Assembly (NCBI RefSeq): GCF_003259375.1
Contig: NZ_QLLN01000005.1
Span: 372,001-436,000, forward strand
DNA: 64,000 nt
Source of the DNA: Arenibacter echinorum
GTDB taxonomy: Bacteria; Bacteroidota; Bacteroidia; Flavobacteriales; Flavobacteriaceae
Reading direction: 5' to 3'
The position numbers and the translations under genes are program-made. Shown piece after piece: positions 1 to 9,636 of this stretch (position 1 is the first letter of the stretch; every line of letters begins with the position of its first letter). The notes under the pieces were generated by a model. That model did no database searches. It saw only the letters and a list, made by a program, of their open reading frames with translations, and was not told the DNA's origin.

Positions 1-539
1 CAATAGGCACGGTTCATAGTATACAAGGATATAGCTCGATTACCTACATGCGGAGATTCGGTGATTGGCTCAACTTCGTTAAATGGGTCATTTTCATCAG
101 AACTCCAGCTAAGGCGTTCACCAACATCAAGAATTCCATACATCAATCCTTTGCTATCTGAACCCTGAATCACCCAAACTGGTTTTGTCTTATACTCCGT
201 TCTCCAAACCGATAATGATTCGGGCTGAATTAATAATGGTCTATTAGAGCCAAGAGCAAGTTCGCTCGCCAAACCTTTTCCAACGTTGGTCCCTAGAACC
301 AAACAAGTTTCGCCAATAGCCTTATCAATGGAATCCACCTTCTCAAAAGTAATTTTTTGCTTTTCTAGTCTTGAAATCAATGACCTCAGCCCATGCTTAG
401 CAGGCATTTCCATTTCTTGATCAATAACAATTGACAATTGTAAAGTTCTTTCAACTATGCAGGAAGAAAAAGATATGTTTACGAGTAAAAGCAATAAGGG
501 GATTAGTATATTTGATTTGTTTCTAATCCAAGAATTCAT
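1..539 (-). CDS. N-terminal part of a secreted glycosidase-like lipoprotein (truncated by window)
   Basis: The open frame starts at the ATG at 539 and runs off the left edge, giving about 179 residues. It opens with a hydrophobic stretch ending in SFSSC, a lipoprotein signal. The rest, with GLRSLISRLEKQK, DSKGLMYGILDVGERL and ESPHVGNRAISLYTMNR, resembles the small N-terminal domain that precedes the barrel in GH20/GH67-type glycosidases, where the active site would lie further left. The family is therefore a guess. It is the last gene after the hybrid regulator and has its own promoter with the shared 21-bp direct repeat at 799-862, which ties it to the utilisation locus. Confidence 0.6.
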   Translation of the reverse strand, partial: MNSWIRNKSNILIPLLLLLVNISFSSCIVERTLQLSIVIDQEMEMPAKHGLRSLISRLEKQKITFEKVDSIDKAIGETCLVLGTNVGKGLASELALGSNRPLLIQPESLSVWRTEYKTKPVWVIQGSDSKGLMYGILDVGERLSWSSDENDPFNEVEPITESPHVGNRAISLYTMNRAY

Positions 540-798
540 GATTTGATTTATTCCTAACATAAAAGATTAATTAGGGCATTCATCAAAAATTTGAAAACTA
601 TTCTCGAATAATCGCTTTCCAAATGGATTAATTTTTTTCATATCTCCGTTGTTTGATTAAGGTTGCAGTAACCGATTTATATAAAGAAGGCATAAAATTC
701 CTTGAGTCCAATTAAATAAGTTTAAGCCGTAGCGGCCAATTAATTTCTAGTTTTACAACTATTTTGAAATCCTAATAAAACAAAATAATTGCATTCCT

Positions 799-862
799 CA
801 ATACTAATAAGAAATTCTGTTGATTTAAAGGATATATGGTTTTATGAAAGGGGGAAATGATT
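799..862 (-). promoter_or_regulatory. Promoter with 21-bp-spaced direct repeat (site 1)
   Basis: Two half-sites, TATGGTT at 835-841 and AATGATT at 856-862 (plus-strand reading), start exactly 21 bp apart. On the transcribed side CAATACTA at 799-806 reads TAGTATTG on the minus strand, close to the Bacteroidota -7 element TANNTTTG. The same spacing (29 bp between the element end and the half-site start) occurs at three other promoters here. It drives the truncated gene at 1-539. Inferred target of the AraC domain of the neighbouring hybrid regulator. Confidence 0.6.
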
Positions 863-1006
863 TTTACCCTGGTATTGCGCGATTTTTAGCAAATTTCCTC
901 TACTAAAATGATTCTACTAGAGAAATGGAGTTGAATCCAAGTAATATATAATTGGAGTTACTACAACATTGTCGGCAAACATTGTCCTTTATAAAACATT
1001 CCTCAG

Positions 1007-4000
1007 CTAGGTCTTAGCCCTAAAGGTCTTAATATAGTTCCCAGGAGTTTTTCCAAATTGCTTTTTAAAGCAAGTTCTGAAATATTTTGGATCTGAAAAA
1101 CCCACCATAAAAACTACTTCCGTTATCGAATATTCGCCTGATTTCATAAGATTTGAAGCGCGTTTTATTCTTATGGTTCTAATGAATTCAGAAGTCGATT
1201 GCCCGGTAATCGACTTGATTTTTTTGAAAAGCGCCGAACGGCTCATACCCATTTCTAATGAGAACTTTTCTACCGAATAGTCTGGATTGTCTATATTTTG
1301 CTTTATAATTTTAAGGGACTTCTTTAAAAACTCTTTATCCAGCTTACTGGATAGTTCCTTCCAAGAGGAAGAGGTGGATTTGGTCCTAAACTTTTCAACC
1401 CACTGTTGTTTTGTTTGCAAAATATTATTGACTCTAAGTCTTAAAACTTCTATACTAAAAGGCTTTAACACGAATTCGTCAGCACCTGTTTCCAGTCCTT
1501 CTTTTTCATTTTCCAAACCTGCTTTTGCCGTAAGAATAATCACTGGAATATGGCTTGTGTTCAAATCGTTCTTAATTAATTTGCACATTTCTATACCATT
1601 CATTATGGGCATCATTAAATCCGAGATAATAATATCCGGCCCCATTTCTAAGGCGATTTTCAATCCTTCTTCCCCGTTAGGAGCGCTCAAAACTTTATAA
1701 TAATTTTGGAAATAATTCGATAGATATTCTCGAAGATCTAAATTGTCCTCTACTATTAAAATTGTTGCGGTTTCTTTCGTATGCTCAACCCTGTCCATAG
1801 TATCTGGACGAGGTATAATCGTACTTTTAAAATCTTTAATTTCATTTTTAATGAATTTAAAATTGTATTGTTTAGGCTGACTTTCCAATATTGAATCTAC
1901 CTCATATACGGTTTTCGAAATAGGAATCGAAATACCACAAGTAGTCCCCTTTTCTAATGCACTACTAATACTTATACTGCCTTTATGAATCTCCGTCAAG
2001 TGCTTTGAATAAGCCAAACCTAACCCCGATCCGGACTGTATAACGTTACTCTCTTCTTTAGCTTGATAAAAACGTTCAAAAATATTTAATAGCTCGTCAT
2101 TGGCTATGCCAATACCCTCATCTATAACTTGGATTATGGCATTCTCTCTATTATCCCTTATTTCCTTTTTGAGAATCAATTCGATTTTTCTATTTGGAGG
2201 TGTAAACTTAAAAGCATTGGATAAAAGGTTGTATAAAATTTTTTCAATTTTATCGTTGTCAAACCATGCATCAATCGTTCTTTCCTCTGTTTTAAAGGTG
2301 AATTCTATATGCCTTTCAATTGCGATTTCTTCGAAGGCATTATAGATCTCCTCTACAAAAGTCACCAAATTCCCTTCCTCAACAACTAAATTTATTTCAC
2401 CCGACTCAGCACGTCTAAAATCGAGCAATTGATTGATCAGTCTCAATAATCGTGTTGAATTCTTGTACATTATCCCATTTAACCGCTGTAAATATTGAAT
2501 ATCGGTACTACCCTGCATAATTTGTTGAAGTGGCCCGATAATCAAGGTAAGTGGTGTTCTTAATTCATGGGAAATATTCGTAAAAAAACGCAATTTCATC
2601 TGATTTATTTCTGCTGATTTTTCATGCAAAGCGCTTTCCAATTTAAGTTCATTTTTCAATTTTATTTGATTCCCTCTAACGTTAACTATGATATATGTAA
2701 TTACAATGGCCATGACTATAAAAAATAGAATAGAGACAGAAGTCGCGTACCACGGTGGGGTAATTGTTATCAATATTTCTTTGGGGGTTGTGCTCCAAAC
2801 GCCTGAACTGTTGGACCCATAAACTTTAAAAGTATAGTTACCTGCCGGCACATTCGTGTAAGCTGCGAACCTCCGCTCCTCACCAATGGATGTTTGCATT
2901 TTCTCATCAAAACCCTCCAAAATAAATTTGAATTTATTTTTTTTAGGGTTGGAAAAATGCATGCTTGAAAACTCAAACTCAAAAGAATTTAAATGATGGG
3001 GCAATATGATTTTCTCGGTCTCATTTATACCCTCTTTTAGTATAATATTTCCTTCAATTACATCATTAGGTGTCACAGACTCATTAAAGATTTTGAAGTC
3101 GGTAATTGCTAACTGAGGTTCTCTATTATTGACCGTTATTCGATTAGGATGAAAAAATGTAAATCCGTTCACTCCTCCACAAATCATAGTCCCAGAGGAG
3201 GTAAACTCCATAGAACTATCCATAAACCCCTCAACATTAAAACCATCTTTTTTTTCAAAATAGGTTATAATACCGGTATGCGGATCTAGTTTTGAAATTT
3301 CCCTAATGTGCATGGACCAAATATTCCCTTCAAAGTCCTCCCTTATCTGATAAACGACATCACTTGGCAATCCGTTCTCTATCGAATATTGTCTGAATTC
3401 GAGGTCACTATTGTCAACATAATTTATACGGTTGAGGCCTCCACCGTAAGTACCGATGTATAAACTACCATCTTTAGCCTGAAAAATATCCAGCACATAA
3501 TCATTACTTAATGAGTTCGCATTGGATATATCACTCTGAAACCTATCGAAGGTAATGTTTCCCGTATCAGACCGCTTTAATCTATTAAGTCCATTAGTGG
3601 TGCCTACCCAAATGGTTCCTTGGTCATCTTCCAATATATCCCTTATATTATTGTTTGTTAAGCTACAGGTATCCTTCGGTGATGATTTATAGTTAACGGT
3701 TTTATATGAACCATTTTGATTATTATAGGACAACTTGAACAAGCCATTTGTCCAAGACCCAAACCAGATATCCCCTTTACTATCTTCTTCGATAGCAAAA
3801 ACGCGATTGTCATAAATATTTCTCGAACCATCTTTAATACTATCAAAAGTTTTAATTTTGAATGAGCGAGATTGCCTATTGTAATCGATTTTACTTAGTC
3901 CATTCATGGCTCCGACCCAAATAGCCCCATCCTTACCCCTCATTAATCGTTTAATTTCCGGTAATCGTCTTGGCCCAACTGTTTCTTTTATTGTATTCAA

Positions 4001-5266
4001 ATAACTATATTGCGATGGGAGGTTTAACATCTTCGAGAATCCTTTTTGCATTTCATTACCATCTAAAACGGCTATGGTACCATCTTGGGTTCCAAACCAA
4101 ATATCCCCATTTTGATCTTCGCACATGGATAATATAGGAGAATTGAATAGCGAAAGTGATTCTTTGGGGCTTAATAATTCTGTGGAATTATAAAACGTGT
4201 GGTTATCCAAATCCATTTTATACAAGCCGTTGTTCAAAGTGCCTAACCAGAGAATATTGGATTTGTCAATAAATATTTCCCGAAAATCCTGTGTATTTAC
4301 AAAACTCTGAAGCTGATTGTTTGTAGAGTAATCAATTATTTCACCCGACTCATTATCATAATTCAGAAACAATTTATTTCCTGCAATCCATATTCTCCCT
4401 TCTTTATCAACACTCATGTTTATAGTACTGTGTGCTACATCAAACTCCCTACGCTGCGTTGGCTGCAGTAGTATTCTCTCGGACTCGATAACCTTTAGAT
4501 CATTATCCATTTCTATTTTTAATAGCTCCAATTGATTACTAATTACCCAAATTGTATTCTTTGGATATTCAAGGATATCGAGAACCGTACCTTTGTCAAA
4601 CAGTTGTTGTATATAATCCGTATCCGTGATCTTTAATTTAGGAGAGTTTACACCATTATATATCTCTATTTGATGTAATTTGACTTTAGCAGATGGGGTT
4701 AAAAACCAATATTGACCGTTAATAGAAGGTATTAAATTTGCATTATCCAAAGCCAAATCTCCATAGCTATCCAAAAAATACTCATTCTCCAATACTCCTT
4801 GGTTATTTATTTTAAAAAACTTAATTCCCTTTTGAGTAGCAAGGATAAAAACTCCAGAATTAGACTGATGGAGTATATTTTTACCAACATATCGATTTTC
4901 CACCTCATTATTTAAAACAACATCAATTTTTCCCGTATCTGGGGCTATTCTATTTAGACCTGCTTCCGTTCCCGCCCACATATAGCCATCGTTATCCTCA
5001 TACAGTTTATGAGCTACATTACTGCTCAATCCATAAGAACTCTGTGCAAAGTTGTATTGTTTCATAGTGTACCCATCATATTTATTTATACCGTAATAAG
5101 TACCGAACCACATATAACCACTACGGTCTTGTATAATACTTGTAACTGTTTGATGGGACAATCCTTCATCTCCAGCAATTTGGTTTAATTGCCATTGCGA
5201 GGTGACGGGAGTGAACAAAATCAAAAAAAATCCGATAAAAAAATATTGTTTCACAATTGTGGTCAT
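1007..5266 (-). CDS. Hybrid two-component system sensor/regulator (HTCS)
   Basis: This 1419-residue protein joins a periplasmic sensor to a DNA-binding output, the usual regulator of Bacteroidota polysaccharide loci. A signal segment is followed by many two-component propeller repeats (IWFGT, IWVGT, MWFGT) to about residue 730, a Y_Y_Y domain near 760-835 and one membrane helix near 845-870. The kinase has the phospho-acceptor His in ISHELRTPL (about 900) and ATPase motifs NLLSNAFKF and GSGLGLAYSKH. The receiver carries the phosphorylated Asp in IISDLMMP (about 1210), and an AraC-type helix-turn-helix ends the protein (about 1315-1415). All key residues are present. The ligand is probably an oligosaccharide released by the neighbouring enzymes; its likely operators are the 21-bp repeats. 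Confidence 0.95.
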   Translation of the reverse strand: MTTIVKQYFFIGFFLILFTPVTSQWQLNQIAGDEGLSHQTVTSIIQDRSGYMWFGTYYGINKYDGYTMKQYNFAQSSYGLSSNVAHKLYEDNDGYMWAGTEAGLNRIAPDTGKIDVVLNNEVENRYVGKNILHQSNSGVFILATQKGIKFFKINNQGVLENEYFLDSYGDLALDNANLIPSINGQYWFLTPSAKVKLHQIEIYNGVNSPKLKITDTDYIQQLFDKGTVLDILEYPKNTIWVISNQLELLKIEMDNDLKVIESERILLQPTQRREFDVAHSTINMSVDKEGRIWIAGNKLFLNYDNESGEIIDYSTNNQLQSFVNTQDFREIFIDKSNILWLGTLNNGLYKMDLDNHTFYNSTELLSPKESLSLFNSPILSMCEDQNGDIWFGTQDGTIAVLDGNEMQKGFSKMLNLPSQYSYLNTIKETVGPRRLPEIKRLMRGKDGAIWVGAMNGLSKIDYNRQSRSFKIKTFDSIKDGSRNIYDNRVFAIEEDSKGDIWFGSWTNGLFKLSYNNQNGSYKTVNYKSSPKDTCSLTNNNIRDILEDDQGTIWVGTTNGLNRLKRSDTGNITFDRFQSDISNANSLSNDYVLDIFQAKDGSLYIGTYGGGLNRINYVDNSDLEFRQYSIENGLPSDVVYQIREDFEGNIWSMHIREISKLDPHTGIITYFEKKDGFNVEGFMDSSMEFTSSGTMICGGVNGFTFFHPNRITVNNREPQLAITDFKIFNESVTPNDVIEGNIILKEGINETEKIILPHHLNSFEFEFSSMHFSNPKKNKFKFILEGFDEKMQTSIGEERRFAAYTNVPAGNYTFKVYGSNSSGVWSTTPKEILITITPPWYATSVSILFFIVMAIVITYIIVNVRGNQIKLKNELKLESALHEKSAEINQMKLRFFTNISHELRTPLTLIIGPLQQIMQGSTDIQYLQRLNGIMYKNSTRLLRLINQLLDFRRAESGEINLVVEEGNLVTFVEEIYNAFEEIAIERHIEFTFKTEERTIDAWFDNDKIEKILYNLLSNAFKFTPPNRKIELILKKEIRDNRENAIIQVIDEGIGIANDELLNIFERFYQAKEESNVIQSGSGLGLAYSKHLTEIHKGSISISSALEKGTTCGISIPISKTVYEVDSILESQPKQYNFKFIKNEIKDFKSTIIPRPDTMDRVEHTKETATILIVEDNLDLREYLSNYFQNYYKVLSAPNGEEGLKIALEMGPDIIISDLMMPIMNGIEMCKLIKNDLNTSHIPVIILTAKAGLENEKEGLETGADEFVLKPFSIEVLRLRVNNILQTKQQWVEKFRTKSTSSSWKELSSKLDKEFLKKSLKIIKQNIDNPDYSVEKFSLEMGMSRSALFKKIKSITGQSTSEFIRTIRIKRASNLMKSGEYSITEVVFMVGFSDPKYFRTCFKKQFGKTPGNYIKTFRAKT

Positions 5267-5483
5267 TTAATTTATGGTGAGCAAATATTCATAAGCGATT
5301 AAATATCAATTTGTTGTTGAATAAAACACACTCTTAAAGTAAAACAAAAAGGTACAATCTTTTTAATTAATCTAGTTACATGGTACTAGTTTGGTATTTA
5401 GACATTAAATAATTACTTCCACTTTTATGTTAATCCGTTTATATTTAGCACCATAGTAGTACACTGAAAAATATTAGTTTCTA

Positions 5484-7154
5484 TTAATTCATTTTCTGAT
5501 TATCTTTTCTTAAAAGATCTTGGACTGAGGGTTCATTGCTCTTTTGCTCAACGATTTTACCAAAATCCTTATCAGTTATCATACGAAACTCTTCTAAGCT
5601 TTTGTTATTTTCATATTTTACCATAAGTTCTTTTAGTTGTCCTTTTAACTCAGCAACGACCTCTTTATAACTACTATCATTTATGATATTATTTAATTGA
5701 TTTGGATCTTTTTCCAAATCATATAGTTCCCAAACATCAATATTATAATAGAAATGTGCCAAAGTGTATTTTTGAGTTCTAATTCCGTAATGAGGCTGTA
5801 CGTGATGCCAATAAGGGAATTCATAATAGTGATAATACATAGCATCTTGCCAATCCTTTGGAGTTTTTCCCTCTAACAAAGGCACAAAACTTGTTCCTTG
5901 CATTTTATGGTCCGTTTTTAAACCAGCTAAATCCAATAAGGTTGGTGCAAAGTCAATATTGGATATAATGTCTTCATTAACACTACCAGGTTTAATCATT
6001 CTTGGGAACTTGACCATGAACGGCATGCGCAATGATTCTTCGTAAATAAAACGTTTATCAAAAAATCCGTGATCCCCTAAGTAAAAACCTTGATCTGAAG
6101 TCAAGATAACAATGGTGTTATCTTCAAGGTTGTTTTCTTTTAAATAACTCAAAACTCTTCCCACATTATCGTCGACAGATTTTACACACGCTAAATAATC
6201 TTTTATATACGTTTGGTATCTCCATTTTCTCCCTTCTTCGTCACTCATCCCTTCTGGCTGTACAACCTCGCCAGGTCTTGCCCCGTAAAAAGTCCATTTC
6301 AACTTTTCTGTACCTTCTAATCCGGCTGGTTCTGGTAATTTCATATCCTTATTACTAAAATATTCCATAGTCATTTCAGTATTCCCGGCAGTCATCTCCC
6401 TACCTTCATAATTATCATTGAAAGTTGCGGGGTAAGGCATATCTATATTTTCCCAAAGTTGTTCGTACTTCGTATCAGGTTCCCAAGGACGGTGAGGAGC
6501 CTTAAATTGCAATACCATTAAAAAAGGATCATTAGACTGTTTACTGTTTTCCAACCAATTTAAAGCGAATTCTGTACTTAAGTTTGTAGAATAACCTTTT
6601 TCCTTAACATCCACACCGTTTTCATTATAAATCGGATCCCAATATAGTCCTTGTTGACCCGCCGTATTATGATACTTGAATGTGTCAAACCCTTTTGGGG
6701 TTGTCCCTAAATGCCATTTACCAAATAAACTGGTTCGATATCCTTGTTTTTGAAATTCTTGTGGAAATGTCCATAGTGTATCATTAAATTTTCCCCCGTT
6801 TTCATTCTTATAGTAACCATTTAAATTACTATAGTCCCCAGTTAAAATGGAGGCTCTACTCGGACCACATATGGCATTGTTGCAAAGTACATCATGAAAT
6901 AACATGCCGTCATTAGCAATCTTATCGATATTGGGAGTCGGGGCGATATCTTTGTAAATTCCACCATACGCACTAATAGCCTGGATAGTCAAATCATCAG
7001 CCATGATATAGATGATATTTGGTTTTTTTTCTGGTTTTGGTTTTTTTGAAGAAATATTGCATGAAATAAATATGAGTACAAAAGCGGATATAGTAATTTG
7101 CTTGAATGGAATCATTTTGCTGATAAGGATTAAGTCTTTTTTTATTTGGTTCAT
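5484..7154 (-). CDS. Sulfatase, S1 family, lipoprotein
   Basis: A formylglycine-dependent sulfatase that would remove sulfate esters from a polysaccharide or oligosaccharide. The N-terminal metal-binding motif NIIYIMADD is followed by CGPSR, the Cys-type maturation motif (Cys becomes formylglycine), and later by HGFFDKR and ILTSDQGFYLGDHG. The hydrophobic N-terminus ends FISC, a lipoprotein cleavage site. I chose the ATG at 7154; ATGs at 7181 and 7115 are also possible. Length is normal for the family. It lies just upstream of the regulator gene and is preceded by a degenerate copy of the 21-bp repeat. The subfamily cannot be set from the sequence alone. Confidence 0.93.
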   Translation of the reverse strand: MNQIKKDLILISKMIPFKQITISAFVLIFISCNISSKKPKPEKKPNIIYIMADDLTIQAISAYGGIYKDIAPTPNIDKIANDGMLFHDVLCNNAICGPSRASILTGDYSNLNGYYKNENGGKFNDTLWTFPQEFQKQGYRTSLFGKWHLGTTPKGFDTFKYHNTAGQQGLYWDPIYNENGVDVKEKGYSTNLSTEFALNWLENSKQSNDPFLMVLQFKAPHRPWEPDTKYEQLWENIDMPYPATFNDNYEGREMTAGNTEMTMEYFSNKDMKLPEPAGLEGTEKLKWTFYGARPGEVVQPEGMSDEEGRKWRYQTYIKDYLACVKSVDDNVGRVLSYLKENNLEDNTIVILTSDQGFYLGDHGFFDKRFIYEESLRMPFMVKFPRMIKPGSVNEDIISNIDFAPTLLDLAGLKTDHKMQGTSFVPLLEGKTPKDWQDAMYYHYYEFPYWHHVQPHYGIRTQKYTLAHFYYNIDVWELYDLEKDPNQLNNIINDSSYKEVVAELKGQLKELMVKYENNKSLEEFRMITDKDFGKIVEQKSNEPSVQDLLRKDNQKMN

Positions 7155-7303
7155 AATAATTTTGTTAAATTCAAAAGTCACTTACAGTTATTTAGCAGAA
7201 TTCGTTTTGTTATGGTGGATTCATTAAAGTTATAGTATCATAAAAAACCTCTAAACCTTATTAACCACCAAATTCAAATCTACAATCACAAGTATACGTT
7301 TCC

Positions 7304-7331
7304 CGCTATTGACAAATCGGGTGATATAACT
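7304..7331 (-). promoter_or_regulatory. Possible degenerate 21-bp direct repeat upstream of sulfatase
   Basis: The 14-bp spacer GACAAATCGGGTGA at 7311-7324 matches the spacer of the clear sites well, and TATAACT follows at the right place, but the first half-site (CGCTATT) is poor and the -7 element is not conserved. The 417-bp gap at 7182-7598 shows nothing else I can name. Confidence 0.25.
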
Positions 7332-7598
7332 TTAAGAGAAGGACAAATGGGTATTTTAAACTGCTTCTTACTTGTGGTCTTATAAGTAAATTACTGCAAA
7401 AATCATAAATGTAGACAGAATAAAATTTTGCCGTAATCCATGTTTAATTCAGTTCCATAAAGATGTGGAATAGACTGGATTCTGCGTAATCAATAAATAA
7501 CCTAGATTTATCATTGAGGATGGGATAGTATAAATTTGATTACACAATTTAGAACTCACCACTTTAATTTGTTTTAGGTACCAGATTAAGCACGGAGC

Positions 7599-9545
7599 TC
7601 AATGTTCTTTATTACCACCATTGTTCCAAAAGATATAGGTACCATTGGTGGTAGATGTGATAATGTCCAAAGTGCCATTATTATCAAGGTCAACGACTGT
7701 TACTTCTGAACCAGCGCCAGAACGATTATGTATAAGTTCCGGAACTAATTCAGCACCACCAGGTGCAGCCGGATTTCTAACAGTTCTGTACCAATACAGT
7801 ACAGGATCGCTATATGGGTCAGGGTCGTAATAATTATCTAAATGTCCAAAATACCTTTTACCCACTATAAAATCTTTTATTCCGTCATTATCTATATCTG
7901 CAAACGCAGCCCCGTGAGGTTGAGAAAATGTCACCCCGCCCTTATTATTGAACTGATAATCATCATTAATCATATGTCGGATAAAACTGATTTCTCCTTT
8001 TTTATCCCTTTTCTGCTCATACCATGCCAAACCAAATCCATGGGCATTTAAATTTGCAACAACATCATTCAATCCATTACCATTAACATCATAGACAGCC
8101 ATTATGCTACTTCCTATATTGGTACTTCTTTTGCCATACCTCCCAAATGCAACAGGGTGGTAGTCCCATGGTTGAGTAAAATTTAATTCCATAGGCTGTT
8201 CCCACCACCCAAAAGCATTCAATATATCAATCCGACCATCTCCATTAATATCCCCGGTTCCTATTCCATGTGCCGTGGCATACCCTTTTTGAGAAACTGT
8301 AAATTCTGTCCAAGGTTTTGATGGGTCATCTTTATCTGGTTTTGCGTACCGTAGAAAACCACCTGCTCCATATACCAATTCGGGAGTGCCATCCTGGTCG
8401 ATATCTTCAAACACTGTTATTTCATTTTGCCTAATACCTTCAGGGAGAACATTGTAGCTTTTCCAGCGCCTACTTTCTCCTTTAGGATTAATGTAAAGTG
8501 TTGTTTTAAAGGCACTTCCTAGTACATCTGGCCATCCATCATGATTAATATCATAGGTATCCTGAACCTTGCTGTAGGGAATTTCCAGAGAGGGGCTACT
8601 GGCAACGGCCGGAAAAATCTCCCTTCGCTTTGTATAGTCAGGTCCATAATAGATATAGGGTCCAGCTACAACATCAAGAAATCCGTCTCTGTTAAAATCA
8701 GCCGCGTTTGCTCCCCAAGAATAGTACATATCGCTTATTCGTTGTACCCTAAATCTACCAGAGATATTTTCAATTGGCGTTTCTTTTATGGATATATCTT
8801 TTATCAAAATATTTTTAAATTGCGATTCTCCCTTACCATGAATATAAAGGGCTACAGGACCAAAACCATCTTCGTTTTTTTCTTCTCCAGTTGTTCCGCC
8901 AACTTCCCTACCATCGTTCAGAAATGACCTTATAACATTAACATCCAAATAAACTTCCAATTGGTTCCATTCCCCATTTACAAAATCCGTATTCGGCATT
9001 TTAACGGGAAGGTCAATTGGGACTAGTGGAGCCTTGGAAATTTTCTCTGATTTATATTGGCGGGCACTTTCCTTTAAAGCAGGTGCTACCCGGTACCATA
9101 TACCTCCAGCTTGGGCTAACTGTTCCCGGCTTGTCTCATTTCCTTGCTCATCAAAATAGACGTTAAATGGAACTAACGTTCCTTCTCCATCGACAGACAA
9201 TAGAACTGCCTCAAATCCCTTATTATTCTCCTGAAACCTAAAAAGGAGTCCTGTCTCTACCTTGCTGTTCCTCTTGATCGAAACTTGAAAGGCAACATCT
9301 TGAAACGCTTCATTGAAAATCAGGATTCCAGATTTGTTTTCTTGTTGTACCATTCCCGTTATTGTGCCGTTCTGGGCGCTCCATTTTCCCGTACCGAGCC
9401 CCTTCCATTTATTAAGGGTTGATCCCGTAAAAAAATAATCCGGTATAAATGTCATTGATTTTATATCCGTTACCTGCGGTATTTCTTGAGAAACAATAAG
9501 CAAAGGCATCATAAAAATAAAAAATAAAATGTGTTTAGTTTTCAT
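7599..9545 (-). CDS. Secreted FG-GAP/VCBS repeat protein with DUF1080-like N-terminal domain
   Basis: A 648-residue exported protein (signal peptide MKTKHILFFIFMMPLLIVSQ). Residues about 30-255 resemble the concanavalin-like DUF1080 (3-keto-disaccharide hydrolase) fold, with GLLFRFQENNKGFEAVLL and FGPVALYIHGKGESQFKN. From about 270 to the end it carries calcium-binding-type FG-GAP repeats such as DFNRDGFLDVVAG, DINHDGWPDVLG, DINGDGRIDILN and DIDNDGIKDFIVG, which form a propeller. It starts 91 bp after the PQQ dehydrogenase stop, so the two are probably co-transcribed. Carbohydrate binding or lyase/hydrolase activity is plausible, but no catalytic residues are evident. Confidence 0.8.
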   Translation of the reverse strand: MKTKHILFFIFMMPLLIVSQEIPQVTDIKSMTFIPDYFFTGSTLNKWKGLGTGKWSAQNGTITGMVQQENKSGILIFNEAFQDVAFQVSIKRNSKVETGLLFRFQENNKGFEAVLLSVDGEGTLVPFNVYFDEQGNETSREQLAQAGGIWYRVAPALKESARQYKSEKISKAPLVPIDLPVKMPNTDFVNGEWNQLEVYLDVNVIRSFLNDGREVGGTTGEEKNEDGFGPVALYIHGKGESQFKNILIKDISIKETPIENISGRFRVQRISDMYYSWGANAADFNRDGFLDVVAGPYIYYGPDYTKRREIFPAVASSPSLEIPYSKVQDTYDINHDGWPDVLGSAFKTTLYINPKGESRRWKSYNVLPEGIRQNEITVFEDIDQDGTPELVYGAGGFLRYAKPDKDDPSKPWTEFTVSQKGYATAHGIGTGDINGDGRIDILNAFGWWEQPMELNFTQPWDYHPVAFGRYGKRSTNIGSSIMAVYDVNGNGLNDVVANLNAHGFGLAWYEQKRDKKGEISFIRHMINDDYQFNNKGGVTFSQPHGAAFADIDNDGIKDFIVGKRYFGHLDNYYDPDPYSDPVLYWYRTVRNPAAPGGAELVPELIHNRSGAGSEVTVVDLDNNGTLDIITSTTNGTYIFWNNGGNKEH

Positions 9546-9636
9546 GAGTTATTATTAAAAATTCTAATTAATACTAGATTTTGGATCCTTAAAAGGTTCC
9601 TCATCCAAGAGAACTTTCAAACGTCAAAACAGTACG